This document shows positions 47,111 to 58,741 of a stretch of 64,000 bases of DNA, piece by piece. The DNA lies in assembly GCA_964019335.1 (NCBI GenBank), contig OZ025670.1, positions 310,001 through 374,000 of the forward strand, given 5' to 3'. Positions within the stretch are counted from its first letter, which is position 1. Every line of letters begins with the position of its first letter. This DNA comes from Diplonema japonicum. Taxonomy: Eukaryota; Euglenozoa; Diplonemea; Diplonemida; Diplonemidae. Made by a program: the position numbers and the translations under genes. A model generated the notes under the pieces. The model had not been told where the DNA came from. It ran no database searches and saw only the letters and a list, made by a program, of their open reading frames with translations.

Positions 47111-49105
47111 ATGATGATGTGGATGTCGTACCTGCTGCTGTTGTGGGGTGCTGTTGGGATTGCGGGAGTGGACCTGTGCGTGCTGGGACGGTCCCCGCAG
47201 ATGGACAACGTGGAGGTGGCAGTGGCTGAAGCAGGGGAGGTGGTGTACGCTGCAACGGGGCGCACAGGGTTTGTGGTGTTGAATGTGAGCGACCCTTCGC
47301 TTCCCACTCCTCTCGGGTGGTACCAGACACCTGACGCACGTTCCGTGGACGTTGTTGGCACTACGGCGTACGTCGCGGACCGGGAGAACGGAACCTACAC
47401 CTTCGACGTGAGCGTGCCATCGAAGCCCGTGCTGCTGGGGAGAGTGCCCGAGGCGGTGGGGCAGTACATCCGAGTGTCCCGCGACAGCGGGGTGGCGTAC
47501 GTTGTGGCAGAAAGAACGCGGGTGTTTGCCGTGAATGTGAGCGAACCCGCAAAGCCCTCCCTCTTGGGTATCTACAGTACCCCTGGTGTCCCCCTGCAGC
47601 TCTCCCCTGTGGGGAAACCGGAAGAGGTGGCAGTCTGCATCGCTGATAACAGCGGCTTGCTGGTGGTGAGCTTCGCAAACCCCGCCTCGCCTGCCCTGCT
47701 GAGCAGGGTCGACACGACCCGCTCCCTCAGCGTGTCGGTGGTTGGGGGGCTCGCCTACGTTGGTACCTTCGACAGCGGAGTGGAGGTCTACAACATGGAG
47801 GATGTGGCAGCACCCGAGCTCGTGGGCAGCTTTCCGGCTACTACTCCTATGGTCGACCTGCAGAAGTCCAAGGATGTTCTCTACGCCCTGTCGGAAAGCG
47901 GGGACATGCTGGTGCTGAACATGACGGCGAGGCCTGTGCTTGTGGGGCGCTTGAACAACACGAAGGCGAAAGGGCTTCGTGTCGGGGACAACCACCACAT
48001 CTACCTCTTCAGGGGGAGGGACGGGATGGGGGTAGTGGACGTTAGAACCCCTTCAAGCCCTGTGCTCGCAGGAACCTACAAGACGGCAAGGAACGCCTTG
48101 AAGGTGTCAGTGTCCGGGGACCTGGCATACGTGGCGGACAGGGACGAAGGTCTTCTGGTGTACGACGTGCGGAAGCCCGACGCCCCTGTTCTGGTGGGGA
48201 ACCGTTCCTTCCCGCAGGGCGCGCTGTCAGTGCAAGCAGTGGGGACAACTGTCTACGTTGGCGGGGCTGCTCTGTATGTGCTGGACGCGAGCGAGCCGTC
48301 GGACCTGAAGCTTCTCGGGAGCTACGATGGCTGGGCATACGGGGTGTACGCTGTGGAGACGACAGTCTACGTTGCTGGGGGCGGTGAGGGGCTGTCCGTG
48401 TTGGACGCGAGCACCCCCGCTAACGTGATCCCCGTAGGGAACATGAGCGCCAAGAACGGGCAGTTCTTCTGGGGGGTTACTGTCTCGGGGGAGGTGGCGT
48501 ACCTTGCGGACAGCAGCGACGACGGTTTTGTGGTGGTGAACGTGAGCAAGCCGTCTGAACCGGTTGCGGTGGCGGTCGGGGCTGAGGGGAAGAACCTGAC
48601 CTTAAAGAACGCGAGGGACGTGCAGGTGGTGGAGACGACGGCCTACCTCGCGGCAGACGAAGGGCTGATGATGGTCGACGTGAGCAACCTGTCAATCCCC
48701 CGAGTGGTAGGGATGCACGCCAAGAAGCTAGCTAGTGGGGTGCAGGTGGTGGGGACGACAGCTTATCTCGTCGGCGGCTTCAACAACGATGACGATGGCT
48801 TACAAATTATCGACGTGAAGGACCCGGCTGAGCCTGTCCTCATAGGGGGCTACGCCACCCCCGGGGAAGCGAAAGGCCTGCGCATCACTGACGAGGGGAA
48901 GATCTTTGTTGCGGACGTGGGTCTCTGGGTACTGGAGGAAGCACATGGTGACAACAACAACGACGACGACGATGACCTCAGCTACCTCTACGCCGTGATC
49001 CCTGCCATCATCGCCTTCCTTTTGATTGTCGGACTCGTTGCCTACTGCCTCGTCAAGAGGAAAGGCACCAGGAGTTCCTTTGACGACATGGAGAGGCAAA
49101 AGTAA
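47111..49105 (+). CDS. LVIVD-repeat type I membrane protein
   Basis: 664 residues. Signal peptide MMMWMSYLLLLWGAVGIAG, then about 14 LVIVD-type blades of about 40 residues (for example TAYVADRENGTYTFDVS, LAYVGTFDSGVEVYNMED, LAYVADRDEGLLVYDVR), predicted to form one or two beta propellers outside the cell or in the lumen. An acidic Asn/Asp-rich stalk precedes one transmembrane helix (LYAVIPAIIAFLLIVGLVAY) and a short basic cytoplasmic tail. Many N-glycosylation sequons (NVSDPS, NMSAKN) are present. LVIVD proteins are common in bacteria and some protists and are thought to act as surface adhesion or binding proteins. The start at 47111 follows a CATCAG acceptor and gives the signal peptide directly. 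Confidence 0.85.
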   Translation: MMMWMSYLLLLWGAVGIAGVDLCVLGRSPQMDNVEVAVAEAGEVVYAATGRTGFVVLNVSDPSLPTPLGWYQTPDARSVDVVGTTAYVADRENGTYTFDVSVPSKPVLLGRVPEAVGQYIRVSRDSGVAYVVAERTRVFAVNVSEPAKPSLLGIYSTPGVPLQLSPVGKPEEVAVCIADNSGLLVVSFANPASPALLSRVDTTRSLSVSVVGGLAYVGTFDSGVEVYNMEDVAAPELVGSFPATTPMVDLQKSKDVLYALSESGDMLVLNMTARPVLVGRLNNTKAKGLRVGDNHHIYLFRGRDGMGVVDVRTPSSPVLAGTYKTARNALKVSVSGDLAYVADRDEGLLVYDVRKPDAPVLVGNRSFPQGALSVQAVGTTVYVGGAALYVLDASEPSDLKLLGSYDGWAYGVYAVETTVYVAGGGEGLSVLDASTPANVIPVGNMSAKNGQFFWGVTVSGEVAYLADSSDDGFVVVNVSKPSEPVAVAVGAEGKNLTLKNARDVQVVETTAYLAADEGLMMVDVSNLSIPRVVGMHAKKLASGVQVVGTTAYLVGGFNNDDDGLQIIDVKDPAEPVLIGGYATPGEAKGLRITDEGKIFVADVGLWVLEEAHGDNNNDDDDDLSYLYAVIPAIIAFLLIVGLVAYCLVKRKGTRSSFDDMERQK

Positions 49106-49775
49106 AGGCAGCACATGCAAGCAGGCTATCTCCCATCATCTAACCTCATTTCTATTCTTTTCTCTGTTATACGGGGTCTCAAAATAAAGTTGCTAAACGA
49201 ATATTACTTCCTCCCTCCTGCCTAGTATTTTCTTTTCCTTTTTTTTTTTTTTTTTTTTTCATCTTCGTGTGAAGATGAAACGATTTACTTTGACACTACT
49301 GATACTACTTTTGAACGATTTTTTTTTAACTTCCTGTAATGGCATCCTTTGCCGTGTCTCTTATGCGAATGTTACCTCTGCCATCCGAGGGTGCAGGCCC
49401 TGCTTGTGCCCTTGTTGGATTGCCACCTCGGCTCGAGATTCTCGAGGATTGAGTATCTGGTTTATTTTATCAATTTTTTTTAAAAGTTCTTTTTGTAGTA
49501 TTTTTCTTACCCTCCCCAATTTTGGTGGGGTTGGTTGCTGCCCATTTTCCTCCCTTCCGTCGGTCGATCTCTCTTAACTTAACTCTTCTCATTGAACCTT
49601 GAGGCCCTGCCTATCGAAGATATAAATTGAGTTTTTGTGTCTACTTTTCCGACCCTTCTAACTTCTCTCTATCTGACCTTTCTTCTTTTTGAATTTTTTT
49701 TTTTTTTTTTTCCCTTTTTCTAAAACGAAAGATTTAAAAAAAAACAAAAAGGGAAAAAAATAAAAATAAAAAGAA
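49106..49775. other. Intergenic, may hold a small gene
   Basis: Pyrimidine-rich spacer. A possible small secreted protein is listed separately (49275-49577). The rest is T and A runs. Confidence 0.4.
49275..49577 (+). CDS. Possible small secreted Cys-rich protein
   Basis: 100 residues starting MKRFTLTLLILLLNDFFLTS, a plausible signal peptide, followed by a Cys-rich stretch (CRPCLCPCW). The start lies 15 bases after a 22-base T tract with no AG until the leader itself, so processing is less clear than at other genes. Composition beyond the Cys-rich part is Ser/Phe-rich and may be chance. Held weakly. Confidence 0.3.
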   Translation: MKRFTLTLLILLLNDFFLTSCNGILCRVSYANVTSAIRGCRPCLCPCWIATSARDSRGLSIWFILSIFFKSSFCSIFLTLPNFGGVGCCPFSSLPSVDLS

Positions 49776-50924
49776 ATGATGTCAATCCTCCTAAGCGTGG
49801 TAGCAGTGGGAGCAACGCCCGTGCTGACGTCAAAACAGATTCTGTCGCAGTGCGACATGGATATACAGGAGGGAAGGCGGTTCGGCGGGGAGACGTTGGG
49901 GTTCGTGACCCCATGGCACCCTGCTGGCAAGGACGTAGCTGTCAAGATAAGCAAAAAGCTCGACTATGTAAGTCCGTTCTGGTTCCACATACGGCCAGAA
50001 CAGGTTGGTTCCGACTTGTCACAGTGGACCGTAATTGTAGAACCCGTGACAGAAACGGCCCCTGACATAAATTGGGTGCACACAATGCAAGCTTCAGGGA
50101 CAAAGGTTGTACCAGTCTTCGCGTTCTACGGCTGGCAACGATCTGCCATGAAACAGTTCTTCATGCATCCTGACAGTGGTGCCATCCAGCACAACGTCGT
50201 CAGGCAAATGATAGCACAGTGCAAAAAGTACAACTGCGATGGTTTAATGCTAGAATGGGGCGCGCTCCCTGTCAAGGAATTCTACTACGAGCTGTCCCCG
50301 TGGTTGCAACGTATTAAAGGAAGCATGGCGAAGTTCTTTACAAAACCAGCGAGCCTGATGCTGTCCGTGCATCCAGACCCCGATAAATTCGGAAGGGAGG
50401 AGTTTGAAGCCCTAGCACCCGTCATAAATAAATTTGTTCTACACCTTTACAACTTTACAAGCCCGGTGTTGGATGAAGGCCCTGCTGCCCCTATGGAATG
50501 GTTCGTTGACATGATCAAAGCATGGCAGCTTGACACTCGTCGCGATGCGGACAGCCTTGTCATCATCACCCTCAACACATATGGAAGGGAGTACCGCACT
50601 GGGCATGGTTTTGACGCGGAAGGGTACGAACTCGCTCAAGGGGAGCCCACAGACGAAGCAGGCCGTCCTACCCGATGGGACGTTACCGGTGAACAATACA
50701 CAACTATTCTCAATACTACAGACGTTACACATCAATGGGACCCTCTGCATCAGGAACACCATGTTTCCTTCACTACATTGGAGGGTGAGGATCATACTGT
50801 GTACTACCCTTCTCTCCGGTCTATCAAAGCCCGACTCGACCACGTCTCGAAGGGAACAAGCAAGATGGGCATCGGTCTGTGGAATTTGGGCACCGGCCTG
50901 GATTATTTTTACAACCTTTTGTGA
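49776..50924 (+). CDS. CHID1-like GH18-family protein
   Basis: 382 residues, intron-free. A short hydrophobic N-terminus (MSILLSVVAVGATPV) acts as signal peptide. The body matches chitinase-domain-containing protein 1 (stabilin-interacting, GH18 TIM barrel): LGFVTPWHPAGKDVAVK, KLDYVSPFWFHIRP, KVVPVFAFYGW, NCDGLMLEWGAL, NKFVLHLYNF and GIGLWNLGTGLDYFYNLL. At the GH18 active site (D-x-x-D-x-D-x-E) only the outer D and E remain (DGLMLE), as expected for CHID1 proteins, which bind saccharides but lack clear chitinase activity. Likely luminal or secreted. Confidence 0.9.
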   Translation: MMSILLSVVAVGATPVLTSKQILSQCDMDIQEGRRFGGETLGFVTPWHPAGKDVAVKISKKLDYVSPFWFHIRPEQVGSDLSQWTVIVEPVTETAPDINWVHTMQASGTKVVPVFAFYGWQRSAMKQFFMHPDSGAIQHNVVRQMIAQCKKYNCDGLMLEWGALPVKEFYYELSPWLQRIKGSMAKFFTKPASLMLSVHPDPDKFGREEFEALAPVINKFVLHLYNFTSPVLDEGPAAPMEWFVDMIKAWQLDTRRDADSLVIITLNTYGREYRTGHGFDAEGYELAQGEPTDEAGRPTRWDVTGEQYTTILNTTDVTHQWDPLHQEHHVSFTTLEGEDHTVYYPSLRSIKARLDHVSKGTSKMGIGLWNLGTGLDYFYNLL

Positions 50925-51314
50925 CACTTTTTTTTTTTTTTTCCTTTTTTTTTTATGATTTACACTCTGCTTGGAAAAGGATAACTTTTTTTTTTCTCTT
51001 TTTTCTATTCCCCGTTTGCCTGAACCCCTTTTCTCACTGTCTTCTTTTTTTTTTTTTTTTTGAGAAAAAAAAAATTGAAATGGAAAATGGTGAAAGAGGG
51101 GGGGAAAGAGGGGGAGAGTTATCCCTTCCTTTTTTTTTTCTTCTTCTTTCTTTTAGTTCCTTCTCATAATTCGCCCTTTGTTTTTTTTTTTTTTCTTTTT
51201 TTTCTCTCTCCCTTCTCCCTCTTAACAAATTCTTTTTATTCCGCCTTTTTTCTTTCTTCCAATCAAATAAAAAATTCAGGGGGGAGGGGGCCAGCCTATA
51301 CACAGAATAAAAAC
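50925..51314. other. Intergenic, homopolymer-rich
   Basis: T and A/G tracts. No gene is seen. Confidence 0.5.
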
Positions 51315-54300
51315 ATGGAGGGACGAGATGCTTTGAATAGAAAGATCTTCACATCTAAGGTGAAGGGCATCATTGAAGAAGCGAAGGCGGGCGACGAAAA
51401 AATCGAGGAGTTTCTGAAGGTTCTGCAGAAACTTCTGGTAAAAGAAGCAGGGGACAAGCTAAAAGCAAGCAAGGTCACATTGACAGGAAGCTACCTAGTG
51501 AACACGTGCGTAAAAGCAAACTTAAGAGCGGACTTATACGTCACAGTTCCGGTGTCATTATGCAGCGCGGATGATGTGAAGAAACATGGTTGGATCCATT
51601 CAAGGAACAAATATCTGACAGACCTATGCAAATTTCTCAGGGGGCACCAGCTAGTTGCGGAGGTCGAGGATCTTGCAGACAATTTCAACAAAAAGGTTGT
51701 GACCGTAAAAGGGCCGAAGACAGAAGACCCCAACAGCGAAGGCTGGGTGGTGTACATCCACGCGGGTATCGAACTTTCCCCATCGTGCACGGAATACCTT
51801 AAACAACCGGTAACGATTCGAAGGTCGCCGTTTTACTCCCAACTAGTTTTGGAAGACTTCATGACTGGGTCGTTGTACCAATCCCTCCACGCGTCCTTCG
51901 GTGCCAACCCCACCCTGTCCCCTGTGTCCGTTCTGTTAAAACTATGGGCGGCGAAGCAAGGCCTTACCGACATCCCGGACGGCCTTACCGACAATGTGAT
52001 CCATTGCATCCTGATGCACCTTGCCAATGTGGGAATGGTGTCTGATGCGTCGTCCTTGGACCAAGCATTCCGAGTGGCGTTGCAGTTCATCAGCGAGATG
52101 CCTGCGTTTATCAATGTGACGCCTACCTCAGACTCTGTCATGGCAGCGGACCATGTGTCCGATACGACCATTGCCAGGCACAACGAGCTCAAGGAGGAAC
52201 ACCCACAGGTTCTTGTGTATGATGGGTTGAACGTGTGGTACAACTCCACGGAGCATGCTGTCTCGGAGATTAAAATGATGGCGAAGAGTGCGATCAGTGT
52301 GCTGAACACGTTCAACGCAAACGATGCGATTGAGTCCCTGTTCAGGATCCCGACGCCGTTTTGGCTGAAGTTCGACCTCTTCGCGGTGCTGCCTTACCCC
52401 GAGTCCCTCCCTCGTGACGCGACAGCCAAACACGATGCCTCTTTCACCACCACTAAGGATTACTTAAAGCTCCTCCACACGAACCTGAAGTACGCCCTCG
52501 GCGACGAGCTGTCTCGGTCTCGCTGCAAGACCATTGACGGGAGGGCCGTCTTCGGAATCGGCTTGTACTCCTCCGACTCCCTCTCCGTCAACGAGTACAT
52601 CATCAAGGGCCCGCCCCTTGTCATCAACCACGAACGGAACACCGAAGCCATCAGCACCTTCGACGCCCTGTGGGGCCCACGCTCCAAGACGTGCCAGTTT
52701 GCCGACAACGTTGTTCGGAAGGCAGCCGCCTTCACAGAGGCTAAGAGCGACCATGAGTATGTGCAGCTCATGCTCCAAACCTTGCTGCGGAACCTTAAGC
52801 TGAAAGAGGAGATCAGGATGCTCGGGAAGGGTGCGGAACACTGCCTTGAAGTGGAGACCGAAGACGGGCTGAGATTCGACCCCATGCAGGCGTCGCGCTA
52901 CAGGGTCACTGGCTCACTGACGCAGCTGACTGAGTACCTCAGGAACCTGGATGATTTCCCGCTGCAGATCATATCAGTGGACGGGGCGCACCCAGCACTT
53001 CGCAACGCCGCCGTTGCACCTCCCACCCCACACTCATCGCTGCTCAGAGTGACTGACGAGCAAGTGCCAGAGCACCTCATCGGGTACGCCGACGGTGTGG
53101 AAGCAATGGAGGTCGTCATCGGTTTCTCGCGAACTAGCGCGTGGCCCGACCACAAGGATGCGGTTGACAACATCAAGGTGTCGATCTACTGCAGAATCGC
53201 AGCCAGGCTGAGGAAGGAGAGGAGGGTTGTGTGCATCCCCAGAAGAGACTGCGTCGACGTGTTGCTGAACGGGTACGTGTTCAGGCTGTACGCATACCAC
53301 CCGAAGGAGGTCACCCTCCTGAGGTCGCTGGGGATGGAAGGCGTCGCGCAGGCCTTGCACAAGCAGCTGTACCTCCTCCCGCTGCACAACGACATGGTGG
53401 CGGCATATGCAGGGGCCTTCGCGGCCTTTTCACCTGGTGTCAGGATGCTGAAGCGATGGGCGTCTGCGCACTACATGTCATCGTACGTCACAGAAGAGGC
53501 GCTAGAGCTGATCATGTGCAAAGTGTACTCCTACAGCTACCCCCCGAGGACGGGGCTGACCGCATTCACAAGGGTATGCATTGGCAACAAGCACAACGAC
53601 ATTGTTTTTTTCCTCACAGGCGCTGCACTTGATCGCGTCATGGTCGTGGGACTCGCTGGCAATGGCTGTGCCACCATTGTCGGGAGACACCAGCAACGTT
53701 GGGAGGAAGAGGGGGCAGGTATATTTAAAAAAAAAACCCTGAAAAAAAAAATCGATACACAAAAAGGGCCCCGCCATGTGGTTCAACACTACGTACGACT
53801 CACACACGACCTGCTTCTCAAGCGCAACGCCCAACGTCTCTCTCCTCAGGAGGTTCGTCGGCCTTGCAAAGGCCACTCTCCTAAGCTACTTCTCCCAAAT
53901 GCAGGACTTCGCCTCCCCGGAAACCTGGGATGGAAAATGGAAGGCCCTGTACACCACATCTCTCAAACCCTTCGATCTTGTCATCACCCTCAACAAGGAA
54001 GTTATCAAGAACGCCCAGTACGCCTTTACTGGGAAGAAGACCTTCGACAAAGACGCACACCCGAAGGGGTTCCTGTTCAGACCAGGATGCGAAACGAGAC
54101 GGGAGGAGCTACACAAAATGGTATGTGCTCACCATTTCAGAATTTCTGAATTTATTTTATTCACGCAGATCAATTATGACCCCGTGGATTGGTACATCTC
54201 GCAGCTGAGGAAAAATTTCAGGGAATTTGCAATGTTTGCCTACGACAAGTACGGTGGGGGGCACGTTGCGGTTGTTGGGTTGCAGCAATTTACATCTGAA

Positions 54301-54611
54301 GAAGCAAACAAGTTGGCAGAATTTTTCAACGTATGGATAATGGGAAAAAAAAGAGAAAGAAAACCATCAAATAACAGGGCATGGGTGAAGGCATTGTGAA
54401 GCGTGTTCAGGTTTCCGACGCCTTTCAACCTACCCCCGAACCTGCTTCCAAAAAACGGAAAGCATCAGTTGCCCAGTCCAAACCCCCTGCAAAGAAAACA
54501 AAAGCTGCGGAGGCAGAACAGGCGGCAGAAAAAGAATCACCGAAAGCAACACAGCAGCAGCCCCACAAACGAACTGTGAAGAAGAAGATTATCAAAAAGA
54601 AAAAAGTTTAA
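51315..54611 (+). CDS. Nucleolar protein NOL6/Utp22 (Nrap family)
   Basis: Five exons (51315-53573, 53620-53718, 53767-54120, 54169-54330, 54378-54611; introns 46, 48, 48 and 47 bp) give about 1035 residues. The sequence follows the Nrap architecture of tandem nucleotidyltransferase-like and OAS1-like domains: VTLTGSYLVNTCVKANLRAD in the first, PVSVLLKLWAAKQGL, HVVQ-less central part, then FSPGVRMLKRWASAHYMSS and ALHLIASWSWDSLAMAVPPL. The last exon adds a Lys-rich nuclear tail (KRTVKKKIIKKKK). NOL6/Utp22 is part of the UTP-C module of the small-subunit processome that matures 18S rRNA in the nucleolus. It lacks polymerase activity in known species. Without the introns the frame shifts twice, which is why the splice model is needed. 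The 48 bp intron at 54121 is a multiple of three without a stop. Confidence 0.88.
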
Positions 54612-54800
54612 AAGAAAAGGGAACAAAAAAAAAAAAAAAAGAGAAAAAAGCAGACACACAAATATCAAAAGAGTGGGAGAATGCTTACTATCAAAAGGGC
54701 CTCATTAGTTATCATTCCGTATTTTTTTTCTTTTTTTTTTTTCTTACTCCTTTGCGATTCATACAGGACGGGGAGGGGTGTGGGGGACCTCTCGTAACGA

Positions 54801-57800
54801 ATGCCAGGGACACCTGAGAACCTGTACCCGAAGGTTGTCCCCCCGTCTGTCAGCGGGGCACGGAGCAACGGAAGCGCGCCGTCTGTTCTAGCAGGAAAGG
54901 GGAGCGCGAGGGTGGAGAAGGGACCGCCCTCCACGAGGCCCCCGTCGAGAGTGACAATAGCGAAGAGCCAGTCGCCGGCTGCGTCGGCTCGCCCTAAGGT
55001 GCCTTTTGGTAAACCGCAGGGCAGCATAGCCAAGACAGCAGTGGGGCCAGACGGATCAAAGTACCACTCGTATCAGTCGTCGCAGCCAGCTTCGATGGCC
55101 TCCTACTCGCCAGCAGCTTCCACAAAGAAGCCTCAGTACGCCTCAACAGCTTCGTACGGCGGCTACGACACACAACTGTCTTCTACAAGGCTCCAAGGCA
55201 GCGCCAAGCAGCCCGTTCATCCCGCACAGCGCGCCACAGCATGGTACGCAGTCGAGCAGGAACACATCGAGCCGCATGCCAGCCCCGCAAGGCGGGAGCC
55301 CACCTTCGCAGACACACACGTAAAACCGAACACCGACATGCCGCCCGAGTTCCTCGCGCAGCAATGGGGCGGTGGCGGCATCAACACCTCAGGCGGCTGG
55401 TGGCAGGGCGCGGCCCTCCAACCGGACATCGTTACGGGCACCTTCTACATCACATCTATGGATCTGAAACACGTTCCCAGCAGCAGGCACAAAATTATGG
55501 AAGAGAAAGCGGCCTTGGACATCGGCAGGCTCTTCGCACACCCCCCATGGCACGTCCAAGTCTCGCTCGCGGCAGGCAGCATGGTGCTTCGATACCGCTT
55601 GGAACTCCCAGAGTATGTGGTGCTTCGTTACAAGATAACCAAAACACAGGAACGGTCCGTCTGCGGTGACACTGCTGTCGCGTGTTGCCGCTGAGGTGGG
55701 CAAGCAGGCGATCATGCTGCCCGAGGTCGAGAAGGAGTACCGCATGGTAACGGGGTCGGACGCTCCGGCCATTATAGACTACGATAGGAGTGAGCCGCCT
55801 ATGACGATGCCCCGTGCGAAGCCTTTGGACTACACCCCCCCTGAAAACAATGGTTGGGGTGTCCCTCAGAATGCCCCTTTGGAGATTAAGGCAGTAGAGG
55901 GCACACGCAGGACGGAGGTCGTCGGCCCGCATATGTCATATGCTACCTCGAAGCCGTGGCTGGACCTTGATGTCGCGCCACCACTGCTTCCAGTCGAGAG
56001 GGATTGCACGCCAAGTGAAATGCGGTTCCCACAGCTTAGTGATGACCAGTTTTCGCAAGCTTCGCCTGTGCGGCCTGCCATAAGCCCTGTGAGGCCTAGC
56101 AAGCAGGTTGTGACGGTCAACGCGTGGGAACCGTCTCCCCCACCTCCCGCAGGGTATGGGCATGGGTTAATGGTTGGTGCCGAGCATCGGCGTTCGATCA
56201 GCCCCCCGCCCCCCGTGCGTACTACAAGCATTTCATCAGGCCTCTCTTTCTTCAAGCCCGAGCGGTCTGCGTCGTACACCACACACTGGCAGGGCAACGA
56301 GATAGTTGAGGTCAAACCAGGCAGCAGCTCCGACCTGGTGCGCCCGCCGTCCCCTCGTGCTGTTCATGGCGTGAGGGAGCAGCTCAAGCCCTTTCTAAAA
56401 GAACAAGAAGCTCGGTACCATGAGGCAGGCAGGCACAGAGATGTCGCCACGCAGTGCGCTATCCTCGGCGTGCTCGGTGCGAAGTACCACCACCACGGTG
56501 ACTATGGCAGCTCCATCTTGTATCATGGCAGGCAGCTGGAGATGCTGAAGACGCTGGAAACTCCTGAAAAGCTGACGGAGATGGCAAAGGTGTACAGCAT
56601 GCTGGGGAACGCGCACTGGGCAATGAATAACTGGGAGAAGGCCATCAGTCTGCACGAGAGGCGGTTGGAGATCGCAGAGCAGCAGCACGACAAACGCGGA
56701 ATGGGAGCTGCGTACGGGAACCTTGGGAACGTGTATCACGCAATGGGTGACCACAAGGCTGCTGTGAAGTACCACAAAAAGCACCAGAAGTACATCGAAA
56801 CAGGTGACATGGAAACTATGGCAGCTGTGTACCACAACTTGGGGCTTGCTCACTACGGAGCAAGAGAAACAGACGAGGCACTCGACTGCTTCAGGCACTC
56901 TATGGAAATCGCGCTCAGCCTTGGCAACCAGCCGCAGGTATGGAAACACCACGATAAACACCACCGCTCTAGGTTGCGAAGATTCACGGGAACCTTGCAA
57001 TGGCGTACAAAGCAAAAGGCAAGCTGCAAGAGGCGGTGAACGAGCTCCACCTCCAACTCAAGACAGAGATCAAGTGCAACGACCTGAGCAACGCAGGCAG
57101 CACAACCTTCAACCTAGGCAACATCTACGTGTCACAAGGGGACTACACGAACGCCTTGCAGTATGCTAAAGGAGAACAAAATGAAGCCAACCCACAGCTA
57201 CTACGAGCGAGGCATTGATTTATGCAACTGGCACGCACACGGAACGGGCACGAGCAACCGGAAACTGGGTGTGAAGCTTCTTATTGCAAGCGGGAGCTGC
57301 AAGTTCCACCTCAGTAGGCATGAAGAAGCTTTATCGGACTTGGAAAAGGTGTTTATTTAAGAAAAGAAATTCAAAAAAAAAAAAAAAAAAAAAATAGGCA
57401 CTCCACCTGTCAGAGCAGCTCAGGGACAATGAACTACTGGCGGCCACCACTAGTAACATGGGGCTGTGCTACGGAGCCCTGCGGGACTATGACAAGGCGC
57501 TGAAGAACCACATGGCGCATCTGGAGCTTGCGAGGATGTTGGTATGCAAATTTAAAAAAAAACAAAAACAAAAAAACCAGAACGACAAGACGGCTGAAGG
57601 CGCGGCACACGGCAACATCGGGAACACGTTCAAAGCCATCGGGCAGCATAACAAGGCGATCGACCACTACGAGAAGGACCTAAGCATCGCCATGGAGACG
57701 GGGGACCTTCTCGCACAGGGGCAAGCTTTTGACAATCTGGGGCTGTCCTGCCAGGCTGTTGGCGAATACACGCTGTCGATGGAGTACCACAGAAAAGCCT

Positions 57801-58315
57801 TAACGGTGATGAAGGAGTTAGGTTACAAAGCCGGCGAGGGCGAAGCCCACAGCCATTTAGGAAACGCTCACGGAAGGCTGGGGAACACCAAGAAGAGCAT
57901 TGAACACCACCACAACCACCTCGATATCTGCAAAGTAACGAAAGACATTGAAGGACAGTGCAGGGCCTACGGTGCCCTTGGTAAAGCTTGCTATGACATT
58001 GGCTTTCACGATAAAGCGGTAGAATACCAAGCTTCTAAGTTAAAGCTTGCAAGGCAGCTGAAGGACTACATTGGGGAAGCCCGGGCTTCAGGACACCTAT
58101 TCCTTGCTTACACTGCCCTTGGGGACCCTCGGAAGGCGGAGGATGCCAACAGACACCATCGGTCTCTTTGTGCTAAGCATAATCTGCATACGATCGAGGA
58201 GTCTGAGGATGGTGTGTCTCATATTCGCATGGAGATTGCAGAGGCGCTGCAGGACCCCGACACCCAGAGGCACACAACCCAAAGGCTGGCTCATATTGCG
58301 TCCAGACTTGGGTGA
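54801..58315 (+). CDS. Large TPR protein, LGN/GPSM2-like repeats
   Basis: Six exons (54801-55612, 55650-56937, 56973-57160, 57198-57348, 57398-57541, 57581-58315; introns 37, 35, 37, 49 and 39 bp) give 1105 residues. The N-terminal 530 residues are Pro/Ser-rich and disordered, with a conserved-looking patch (LAQQWGGGGINTSGGWWQG, DIVTGTFYITSMDL). The C-terminal 570 residues hold about 13 TPR repeats of the 40-residue type seen in LGN/Pins/rapsyn (MLGNAHWAMNNWEKAISLHE, AYGNLGNVYHAMGDHKAAVK, NLGLSCQAVGEYTLSMEYHR). No GoLoco motifs are seen at the end, so a G-protein link is not supported; a scaffold or cytoskeletal adaptor is likelier. Four introns fall inside the TPR region. Read without introns, the gene looks broken into four frames; splicing repairs all of them. 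Confidence 0.88.
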
Positions 58316-58741
58316 GAATTTAAAATAAAAAAAAAAAAAGATGATTTTTTTTTACCTTATGCAACCTGTGCCGAGCATTTTTTTTTATTTTTTATTTGGC
58401 TCGCGCGAACACCAAAGACATAGGTCACAAGAATCTTTTTTTTTTTTATTCAAAAAAAAAAAAAAATGCAATTTGCAAAAAAAGTTTTTTTTTAAAACCA
58501 TGTACACCTTGTATTAGATCTTTGTTTTTTTTTTTTTCTCTCTGCCCCCATCCCCTTTAGAGTACCGTTGTTAAAAAAAAAAAAAAAGAAAATCCACCGT
58601 ATCGGTGTTTGTTTTTTCTTTTCTCTGTTTCATTTGTTTCCCCCACTGCACAACCATACCTCTCCTTTTTTTTTGTTCTTCTTTTTTCCAACTTTGCCGG
58701 TCCGAGGTAGAAAAAAAAAAACAGGAAAAAAAAAAAAAGAA
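58316..58741. other. Intergenic with dispersed element copy 2
   Basis: A and T runs around the second copy of the bipartite element (58353-58431). No gene is seen. Confidence 0.45.
58353..58431 (+). repeat. Dispersed bipartite non-coding element, copy 2
   Basis: Block 1 differs from copy 1 by one base (TACCTTATGCAACCTGTGCC then GAGCA). Block 2 is CTCGCGCGAA then CCAAAGACATAGGTCACAA. Between them lies a T-rich spacer of about 22 bases. Confidence 0.6.

Noticed and set aside
53574-53766. Apparent frameshift in NOL6/Utp22
   Set aside because: Two introns of 46 and 48 bp restore the frame and recover the conserved ALHLIASWSWDSLAMAVPPL segment.
55613-57580. Apparent frameshifts breaking the TPR protein
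   Set aside because: Each break is explained by a 35-49 bp GT...AG intron that restores the frame and keeps the TPR pattern.
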